From positions 1 to 13,695 of the forward strand of contig JAEDOP010000011.1 of the NCBI GenBank assembly GCA_016301865.1: a stretch of 13,695 nt of DNA. Direction: 5' to 3'. This document shows, piece after piece, positions 7,332 through 11,924 of this stretch (position 1 is its first letter; each line of letters starts with the position of its first letter). A model generated the notes under the pieces. It was not told the DNA's origin, searched no databases, and worked only from the letters and a program-made list of their open reading frames with translations. The DNA is from Alphaproteobacteria bacterium (GTDB lineage: Bacteria > Pseudomonadota > Alphaproteobacteria > Rs-D84). The position numbers and the translations under genes are program-made.

Positions 7332-7417
7332 GCGGCTTAATATTAATTTTTTTATCTCGGCTGTGCTGTGCACAGACGGATGCTCCCTGAAGAAAATCTC
7401 GTCAGCTGGCGGTTTTT
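7332..7417. other. Gene-free stretch between the repeat element and the GT6 stop
   Basis: It holds a perfect small hairpin, CTGTGC (7361-7366) with GCACAG (7370-7375), and, touching the GT6 stop codon, GGCGGTTTTTTT (7409-7419), which is the right half of this genome's usual terminator without the matching CCGCC left half. No gene is seen. No clear terminator for the GT6 gene is seen either. Confidence 0.4.
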
Positions 7418-8299
7418 TTAAATCGAACCTAAATGGTTTTTTACTTTATTTCTATATTTTTTCGACGGAATAAACACAGACACGACCTTACATCCCGGTA
7501 TCATGACATTGCGTATAAACCAATTGTTTGGAATTTTCCGTTCACTTTGTCCACGCAGCCACCGCACCCCGCCGTATTTAGGGTGCTCTTTGTGCCGTGA
7601 AACAACCTTAACCATTGGCATTTCAACCCGATTAACGTGTTTTAGTTTACCCTCGGGAAATCCGTACGCGCGCCCACACAGCAAATATTTTTTATCTATT
7701 AAATATGCGTTCAGGTGCGATTCATCATCAACGCGTGCAATAATGCCGTTATCTAAATCGATTTGGATATTCTTTTTCAGTTTTCTACACATTTTCAGAA
7801 ACGCTTCACTTGTCCCGCCGTTAAATGCGCCACAGACATAGTGCTTTCCCTTGCCGTATGGCACGTATGCGGTTGATTCTGGTCTGCGTTCGTATACAAA
7901 TACGTCGGGATTACCCGACAATATGTCGCCACAGCGTCCTGGGTGGCTGCTCGCGACCAATCCATCGTGCCATTCGCGTGGTGTAATCTCGGCTAAATCC
8001 ACAGGATTTACAAATTCCATATTTGCATTAAAGAAATAGATATAATCAAATTCTTTCAGTTCTTTTTCGCGTTGCAAAAACATTTCAAATCGCAACAATG
8101 TATCATATGGCCAGCCCTTTTTCTGGGCGCGTGTAACGTGCACGTTTTTTGCGTCTGAATAATCAAAGACATCATTATCGGTCCATATAAAGTATTCCTT
8201 TTCGCATGGCCCCAGGCATTTTTCGCATGATTCATAGAACCCCTTCCAGAAAGATACATATCGCCCCAGCGCAATATATAAAACAGCAACTTTTTTCAT
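7418..8299 (-). CDS. Glycosyltransferase family 6 (histo-blood-group A/B transferase-like)
   Basis: GT6 enzymes add alpha-1,3-linked GalNAc or Gal to an acceptor sugar, as in human blood-group A and B antigens. The 293-residue protein shows family marks in order: VLYIALGRYVSFWKGFYES near the start, LLRFEMFL (68-75), FFNANMEF with NAN at 91-93, HPG (119-121), CGAFNGG (156-162), DDESHLN with probable catalytic E193, and YGFPE (212-216). NAN replaces the metal-binding DXD of animal enzymes, as known for metal-independent bacterial GT6 such as the Bacteroides ovatus enzyme. No signal peptide or membrane segment is seen, so it should be cytosolic. A basic tail of ~50 residues (about 235-293) exceeds the catalytic core. 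AGGAG (8311-8307) lies 7 bases before the ATG, inside a terminator-like hairpin. No other glycan genes are adjacent; transfer from another host-associated bacterium is plausible. Confidence 0.9.
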   Translation of the reverse strand: MKKVAVLYIALGRYVSFWKGFYESCEKCLGPCEKEYFIWTDNDVFDYSDAKNVHVTRAQKKGWPYDTLLRFEMFLQREKELKEFDYIYFFNANMEFVNPVDLAEITPREWHDGLVASSHPGRCGDILSGNPDVFVYERRPESTAYVPYGKGKHYVCGAFNGGTSEAFLKMCRKLKKNIQIDLDNGIIARVDDESHLNAYLIDKKYLLCGRAYGFPEGKLKHVNRVEMPMVKVVSRHKEHPKYGGVRWLRGQSERKIPNNWFIRNVMIPGCKVVSVFIPSKKYRNKVKNHLGSI

Positions 8300-8333
8300 A
8301 AAAAAACTCCTATTTTACGTCAGAAATAGGAGT
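8299..8333 (-). terminator. Terminator-like hairpin that includes the GT6 ribosome binding site
   Basis: On the minus strand ACTCCTATTT (8333-8324) pairs perfectly with AAATAGGAGT (8315-8306) over an 8-base loop, then seven T (8306-8300) reach the ATG at 8299. The AGGAG Shine-Dalgarno sequence (8311-8307) is in the stem. Formed, the hairpin should both end transcription and hide the ribosome binding site. Confidence 0.8.
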
Positions 8334-8495
8334 CGGGAAGTTCGATAAGTCAGATAACTTTGACCCTGTGGTTTTTAGATGCTCATAATGCACCCTGTTG
8401 TATGGCCACAACTTCCCGACTTTTATGTCGGGACAGCTAGTCAAAACAAATTTTTGTTAGTTATCTGGGTTATCGACGCCCAACTGCTAACTGAC
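8300..8495 (-). ncRNA. Candidate structured RNA or regulatory leader of the GT6 gene
   Basis: A minus-strand promoter predicts transcription from about 8495, and the transcript meets a terminator-type hairpin (8333-8306) followed by seven T just before the GT6 ATG. Between them are strong paired segments: a hairpin 8432-8427 with 8420-8415 (CCCGAC/GTCGGG), an 11-bp pairing of 8420-8410 with 8342-8332 (GTCGGGAAGTT/AACTTCCCGAC), a 9-bp pairing of 8467-8459 with 8359-8351 (CAGATAACT/AGTTATCTG), extended by TTGAC/GTCAA, and 8410-8406 with 8371-8367. Segment 8420-8410 has two possible partners, and the 11-bp and 9-bp helices cross, so the RNA either switches or forms a pseudoknot. I do not match it to a known riboswitch, 6S, tmRNA or SRP RNA. 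It may be a ~190-base small RNA, a leader controlling GT6, or both. Confidence 0.6.
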
Positions 8496-8501
8496 ACGTA
8501 C

Positions 8502-8530
8502 ATTTTATCGGAATTAATTCCCAGACGCAA
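8502..8530 (-). promoter_or_regulatory. Promoter of the GT6 leader RNA
   Basis: TTGCGT (8530-8525), a 17-base spacer and TAAAAT (8507-8502); predicted start near G8495, about 196 bases before the GT6 start codon. It is back to back with the amidase promoter. Confidence 0.6.
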
Positions 8531-8551
8531 CCATATATTCCTGAAACGGGC

Positions 8552-8580
8552 TTGAAGAATACTGTGAATTTTGATATAAT
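8552..8580 (+). promoter_or_regulatory. Amidase promoter, leaderless arrangement
   Basis: TTGAAG (8552-8557), a 17-base spacer and a perfect TATAAT (8575-8580). Transcription would start around 8587, directly at the ATG at 8588, and no Shine-Dalgarno sequence is present. Confidence 0.65.
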
Positions 8581-8587
8581 AGAATCC

Positions 8588-9760
8588 ATGAAAATCACCC
8601 GCAGAAATTTATTAAAGTTGACTGGTTTTTCAATTATGGCAACAGCGTTGTTGCCACGTATGGCGTTTGCAGCGCGTAATTCTTTGCGTTCCTTGCGCAC
8701 TGGGATTCAGCCCGGCGATAAAACACGACTGGTGATTGAAACATCCGCGCGTCCGTCGTATTCGCTGTCATATCCTGCGGGTCAGTTGGTTGTAAATATT
8801 GCGAACGCCACCACAAATATGTCTGTATCGCCAAAACTGGCATCGGGTGGTTTGGTAAAATCCATTGCCCAGGTGCAAAATGGCGACAGTCTGCAAATTG
8901 TTGCCACGTTAAAACAGTCAATTGTCCAAATTCCTAAGGCATCGATTCTGGTCCTTGAACCGAATGGCGATAATGATTATCGTCTGGTGCTGGATTTTGT
9001 CGCGGGCACAACGAGCGCGCCGGCTGAACCGGCCCAGTACACAACGTCATCCGCGGCGACAACCACTGCGATTACTGCGTCACGTAAATATGTGATTGTT
9101 GTTGACGCTGGCCACGGGGGCAAAGATCCGGGCTGTATCGGCAAGGGGGGCACCCGTGAAAAGGACATTGTGCTATCAGTTGCAAAAAAATTAAAAAACA
9201 AACTGGACGCGAACGGTTTTAAAACATACCTGACACGCAGTGGTGACACATATTTGAAATTGGCCGAACGCGCCAGCATCGCTGAAAAGCGCAATGCTGA
9301 CCTGTTTATATCCCTGCACGCCAACGCAAACCCCAGCCGCAAGATGAAAGGTTTTTCAATCTATACCTTGTCGGAAAAGGCATCGGATGAAGAGGCAAAA
9401 AAACTGGCCGATGCTGAAAACGCCGCTGACAAAATCGGGGTGTCTGGATTTACTGAATTCGAAGAAAACATCCGCATTGCCTTGTCTTCGTTGCAACAAC
9501 ACGCCGTCGCGGAAATGAGTGAAGAATACGCCACCGGCTGTGCCAAATCGTTCAAACGTGCATCCATTGAACAACAGCCCGGTCCCGACGTTCGTCATGC
9601 GCCATTTGCGGTTTTGCGTTCGACTGTTCCAGGGGCGTTACTGGAATTGGGACATCTGTCCAACGCTGCCGAAGAAAAATTATTAAAGACATCCGCGCAC
9701 CAAGACAAATTGGTCAACGCCATCGTCAAATCTGTCAAAAATTACAATTTCGAAGTTTAA
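8588..9760 (+). CDS. N-acetylmuramoyl-L-alanine amidase, Tat-exported (AmiC-like)
   Basis: This zinc enzyme cuts the bond between MurNAc and the stem peptide, splitting septal peptidoglycan at division. The 390-residue protein starts with a Tat signal (MKITRRNLLKLTGF, twin Arg at 5-6, cleavage near A28 after AFA). An AMIN-type domain (about 36-140) for peptidoglycan or septum targeting follows, then an Ala/Thr-rich linker and an Amidase_3 domain (about 165-388). Zinc ligands and catalytic residues fit H176 in DAGHGG, E191 in GTREKD, H244 in SLHAN and catalytic E353 in LLELGHLSN. The insert about residues 263-320 corresponds to the regulatory region that EnvC/NlpD-type activators release in AmiB/AmiC; that is inference. 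I chose ATG 8588, not the frame opening at 8552, because the Tat motif starts there and the promoter covers the earlier codons. Confidence 0.95.
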   Translation: MKITRRNLLKLTGFSIMATALLPRMAFAARNSLRSLRTGIQPGDKTRLVIETSARPSYSLSYPAGQLVVNIANATTNMSVSPKLASGGLVKSIAQVQNGDSLQIVATLKQSIVQIPKASILVLEPNGDNDYRLVLDFVAGTTSAPAEPAQYTTSSAATTTAITASRKYVIVVDAGHGGKDPGCIGKGGTREKDIVLSVAKKLKNKLDANGFKTYLTRSGDTYLKLAERASIAEKRNADLFISLHANANPSRKMKGFSIYTLSEKASDEEAKKLADAENAADKIGVSGFTEFEENIRIALSSLQQHAVAEMSEEYATGCAKSFKRASIEQQPGPDVRHAPFAVLRSTVPGALLELGHLSNAAEEKLLKTSAHQDKLVNAIVKSVKNYNFEV

Positions 9761-9764
9761 AATA

Positions 9765-9785
9765 AAAACCCGCCGATTGGCGGGG
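9765..9785 (-). terminator. Terminator hairpin between the amidase and GIY-YIG genes
   Basis: CCCGCC (9769-9774) pairs with GGCGGG (9779-9784), loop GATT. The T-run exists only for minus-strand transcripts (A-run 9764-9768 on the plus strand), so it suits transcripts arriving from the GIY-YIG side; for the amidase it is weaker. Confidence 0.7.
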
Positions 9786-9793
9786 TAATTTCT

Positions 9794-9838
9794 GGCCATC
9801 TCGCTGTAGCGTAAGCGAAAGCGGATGGCGGAGACGAA
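9794..9838. repeat. Inverted repeat merging into a partial copy of the tRNA-Ser 3' end
   Basis: GCCATC (9794-9799) pairs with GATGGC (9824-9829) around an inner TCGCT/AGCGA stem. The right part (9809-9838) matches 10210-10239, the 3' end of the tRNA-Ser gene plus its flank, at 25 of 30 positions, with TGGCGGAGACGAA (9826-9838) identical and in the same orientation. No full second tRNA is present. Confidence 0.6.
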
Positions 9839-9867
9839 TTCCTGTCCCCGACACACAATAATAAAAA

Positions 9868-10107
9868 TCAAAAATGATTTTTACAAAATTTACGTCCAGA
9901 ATGAGTTTTTAAGTAAGATTCAAAATCTTTGGCTTTTTGTTCTTCGTCAAATGCAAAATAATTTTTTATTCGCCAAGGTCTGTATTTATTTGTATGTATC
10001 GATTTTCCAGAATTGTGTTCCGCTAATCTCTGTTTTAAATCAGTTGTAAAACCAATATAAAAGGAATCTGGAATATTTATTGATTGTAAAATATACACAT
10101 AATACAT
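9868..10107 (-). CDS. Small GIY-YIG domain protein (UPF0213/YhbQ-like)
   Basis: The 79-residue protein is a single GIY-YIG domain: YVYILQS (3-9) as the GIY strand, YIG (17-19), R27 in the helix LKQRLAEHNSG, and E63 in FESYLK as the probable metal-binding Glu. These match the catalytic positions of GIY-YIG nucleases. Stand-alone members of this size are common in bacteria; a role in DNA processing is likely but the physiological function is unsettled. No strong Shine-Dalgarno sequence precedes the ATG. The stop codon lies in an AT-rich hairpin (9862-9870 with 9875-9883). It sits between the tRNA-Ser gene and a partial copy of the tRNA 3' end, on the same strand, so it may have arrived as a small tRNA-integrated cassette, though the protein itself is not an integrase. 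Confidence 0.88.
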   Translation of the reverse strand: MYYVYILQSINIPDSFYIGFTTDLKQRLAEHNSGKSIHTNKYRPWRIKNYFAFDEEQKAKDFESYLKTHSGRKFCKNHF

Positions 10108-10138
10108 GTTTTGCCCGTCTTTTTGTCTTGTTTTTTAT

Positions 10139-10209
10139 AAAAAAAAACTGCGACCCAAAAGCCGCGGCACTCCGTTTTGCTATACTTAAATCCGCTTAAC
10201 CGCGGCTTT
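10139..10209 (-). terminator. Hairpin and T-run after tRNA-Ser
   Basis: AAAGCCGCGG and CCGCGGCTTT (10200-10209 and 10158-10167) form a perfect 10-bp stem with a 32-base loop; on the minus strand a T-run (10147-10139) follows about 10 bases later. A smaller hairpin CTTTGC-GTTA-GCAAAG lies at 10206-10221. The long loop and the gap make terminator function uncertain. Confidence 0.4.
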
Positions 10210-10226
10210 GCGTTAGCAAAGACGGG

Positions 10227-10317
10227 TGGCGGAGACGAAGGGATTTGAACCCTTGATACGGGGTTGCCGTATACGCGATTTCGAGTCGCGCGCATTCAAC
10301 CGCTCTGCCACGTCTCC
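10227..10317 (-). tRNA. tRNA-Ser (anticodon CGA)
   Basis: The minus strand folds as a serine tRNA with the long variable arm typical of class II tRNAs. The acceptor stem is GGAGACG with CGTCTCC, discriminator G and an encoded CCA (10229-10227). The anticodon stem CGCGA/TCGCG encloses loop CTCGAAA, anticodon CGA at 10283-10281, reading UCG codons. The T arm has GGGTTCAAATCCC. Total 91 bases with CCA. UCG is a frequent Ser codon in this window. Confidence 0.97.
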
Positions 10318-10326
10318 GTGACACGC

Positions 10327-10355
10327 ATTATAACCACCCCCGGATTATTTTGCAA
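10327..10355 (-). promoter_or_regulatory. tRNA-Ser promoter
   Basis: TTGCAA (10355-10350), a 17-base spacer and a perfect TATAAT (10332-10327) predict a start near 10320, three bases before the mature tRNA 5' end. Confidence 0.75.
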
Positions 10356-10365
10356 GACCAAATAT

Positions 10366-10393
10366 TTGACATTTTTATCATGACTGATAAACT
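10366..10393 (+). promoter_or_regulatory. Probable promoter of the alkyltransferase-like gene, leaderless arrangement
   Basis: A perfect TTGACA (10366-10371), a 16-base spacer and TAAACT (10388-10393; four of six consensus bases). The predicted start falls at about 10400, adjacent to the ATG at 10401, and would exclude the in-frame ATG at 10380. Confidence 0.45.
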
Positions 10394-10400
10394 AAATTCC

Positions 10401-10745
10401 ATGGAAAAAACATTCAATGAAAAAGTCTATGATACCGTCGCCCGCATTCCTGCCGGACGCGTTGCGTCGTTTGGTCAAATCGCACAAATGATTGGCCGTC
10501 CACGTATGGCGCGCTTTGTCGGCTATGCATCAAATAACAAGGCGTCCTGGCATCTGCCGTGGCATCGTGTTGTGTTCAAAGACGGCACGCTGTGTTCCGG
10601 TATGGCGGCGGAACAATATCGCGCCCTGCGCGCCGAGGGCGTCAAATTTGATAATGAAAAACGCGTCATTATGTCGATGTATCAGTGGAATCCTGAACGC
10701 GACGGCGTGCCACTGGACATACGCGACTTTCCGCTGGTATTTTGA
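10401..10745 (+). CDS. Alkyltransferase-like protein (ATL, MGMT homologue without the acceptor cysteine)
   Basis: ATL proteins bind O6-alkylguanine in DNA without removing the alkyl group and pass the lesion to nucleotide excision repair. The 114-residue protein has the MGMT DNA-binding fold: IPAGRVASFGQIAQMIGRPRMARFVGYA (helix-turn-helix region; the usual Arg finger would lie in GRPRMAR) and then PWHRVV (53-58). In true MGMT this motif is PCHRV, with Cys taking the alkyl group; here it is W54, the hallmark substitution of bacterial ATLs such as E. coli YbaZ. The C-terminal extension (about 80-114, YQWNPERDGVPL) also occurs in this group. The start is uncertain: ATG 10380 would add seven residues, but the promoter favours 10401. 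It is convergent with the peroxiredoxin gene, 32 bases apart with no strong terminator. Confidence 0.92.
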   Translation: MEKTFNEKVYDTVARIPAGRVASFGQIAQMIGRPRMARFVGYASNNKASWHLPWHRVVFKDGTLCSGMAAEQYRALRAEGVKFDNEKRVIMSMYQWNPERDGVPLDIRDFPLVF

Positions 10746-10777
10746 ACCAGAAATAAACCGGTCTGTTTGCACCTGGA

Positions 10778-11494
10778 TTATTTTTGCTCAGGTTTTTGTT
10801 TTCCGATTTTGCTATAAATAACATCCTTGTCCAACTTTTTATATGTAATAAACCATGGTGTATGTTTGTCCTTGCGCATTTGTCGCATTGTTGACGGGGC
10901 AGGGCGCAAAACATCATCGCCCGGCATCCAATTCGCAGGCACCGCCACCCCAAACGCGTCGCCCGTCTGTAATCCGACAATCATACGCCGAATTTCTTCG
11001 ATGTTGCGCCCCAGAGCCGCCGGATAGTACAAAATCGCACGAACAATGCCCGCCGGATCAATAACAAAGACTGCGCGCACGGCGTGCGTGTCCGATGCGT
11101 GTGGTTGAATCATTCCGTACATCTTTGCAATTTTGCCCCCCATATCATCAATCAGTGGAAATGTTATGTCGATACCATCCGGCATTTTTGAAATTGCGTC
11201 CAGCCATGCCAGGTGCGATGACAATGCCCCAACCGATAATCCCACCAACTGGGTATTCAGTTTTTCAAATTCTGCTAAATCACGCTGAAATGCAATGAAT
11301 TCAGACGTACAAACCGGCGTAAAATCCGACGGGTGCGAAAAGAATACGACCCATTTCCCCGCAAAGTCTGTTGGAAATTGTATTGGGCCGTTTGTGGTGC
11401 TGGCACTAAAACTGGGGGCTGTGTCGCCAATCAGTGGCATTGTTGTTACCGTCGCCTGTTCATCGCAATCGCATAAATCGAATAAGTCGTGCAT
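10778..11494 (-). CDS. Peroxiredoxin, Prx6 (1-Cys) type
   Basis: This thiol peroxidase reduces hydrogen peroxide and organic peroxides. The 238-residue protein carries the peroxidatic motif DFTPVCTSEF with C62, supporting T59 and R140, and the Prx6-type C-terminal part with VPANWMPGDDVLRP. No cysteine occurs after C62, so it fits a 1-Cys mechanism that needs an outside thiol reductant. Odd feature: an N-terminal extension MHDLFDLCDCDEQ with two cysteines (8 and 10) before the usual domain start (MPLIGDTAPSF, from M19). The extension seems real because AGAGGTGA lies just before the ATG at 11494 while M19 has no ribosome binding site. The extra CxC could act as a resolving or metal-binding pair; that is speculation. 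It diverges from the IHF-like gene; no convincing promoter was found. Confidence 0.94.
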   Translation of the reverse strand: MHDLFDLCDCDEQATVTTMPLIGDTAPSFSASTTNGPIQFPTDFAGKWVVFFSHPSDFTPVCTSEFIAFQRDLAEFEKLNTQLVGLSVGALSSHLAWLDAISKMPDGIDITFPLIDDMGGKIAKMYGMIQPHASDTHAVRAVFVIDPAGIVRAILYYPAALGRNIEEIRRMIVGLQTGDAFGVAVPANWMPGDDVLRPAPSTMRQMRKDKHTPWFITYKKLDKDVIYSKIGKQKPEQK

Positions 11495-11584
11495 AATTTC
11501 ACCTCTTGTCCTTGTAAATAATTTAACATTTTTAGCGTATTTTCGGCACAGGAACGTATTCCAAACAAATAAAAAACTTTACTC

Positions 11585-11613
11585 TTGATAAAATGTGCTA
11601 AGATATTAATAAT
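11585..11613 (+). promoter_or_regulatory. Promoter of the IHF-beta-like/accDA unit
   Basis: TTGATA (11585-11590), a 17-base spacer and AATAAT (11608-11613), each with five of six consensus bases. AAAGGA (11627-11632) lies 8 bases before the ATG at 11641. Confidence 0.6.
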
Positions 11614-11640
11614 ACAGTGCAAGAACAAAGGATATAAATT

Positions 11641-11922
11641 ATGAAAAGGTCAGACATTGTACGTTCTATTCAGGTTCGTTTTAAACACATGCGTGCCGGC
11701 GACGCGGCCGCGATTTTGGATACGGTATCGGATCATATGATTGAATCCGTCGCCAACGGCAATCGTATTGAAATCCGTGGTTTTGGCACGTTTCAGCCAC
11801 GTGCCCGCGCAACGAAAATTGGATATAACCCCTGTACGGGTCAGCCTATGCCATTACCGGCCAGTACGACTATTTTGTTCAAACCCAGTCGTGAATTAAC
11901 TAAAAAGATGAACGGACAATAA
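11641..11922 (+). CDS. ihfB: HU/IHF-family DNA-bending protein, IHF-beta-like
   Basis: The 93-residue protein belongs to the HU/IHF family, whose dimers bend DNA at specific sites for transcription, replication and recombination. The start (MKRSDIVRSIQVRF), core RIEIRGFGTFQPRARAT, arm tip GYNPCTGQPMPLPAS and end FKPSRELTKKMN resemble IHF-beta more than HU. The usual GRNP of the arm is GYNP here, and a Cys follows the intercalating Pro region; both are mild departures. It is the first gene of a unit, separated from accDA by only 2 bases, so the two are surely co-transcribed. From memory, ihfB lies near accD in many alphaproteobacteria, which supports the call. An IHF-alpha partner is not in this window, so a homodimeric HU-like role is the main alternative. 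Confidence 0.85.
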   Translation: MKRSDIVRSIQVRFKHMRAGDAAAILDTVSDHMIESVANGNRIEIRGFGTFQPRARATKIGYNPCTGQPMPLPASTTILFKPSRELTKKMNGQ

Positions 11923-11924
11923 TT

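Noticed and set aside
8300..8495. Identification of the structured leader as 6S RNA, tmRNA or SRP RNA
   Set aside because: I could not find the conserved core sequences of any of these on either strand; it is left as unclassified.
8552..8587. Upstream extension of the amidase (TTG 8552)
   Set aside because: It coincides with the -35/-10 promoter, and the Tat signal begins at ATG 8588.
9809..9838. Second tRNA-Ser gene
   Set aside because: Only the last ~13 bases of the tRNA are matched; no anticodon or D arm is present.
10077..10295. 72-codon minus-strand open frame
   Set aside because: It runs through the tRNA-Ser gene and its downstream hairpin, so it is not coding.
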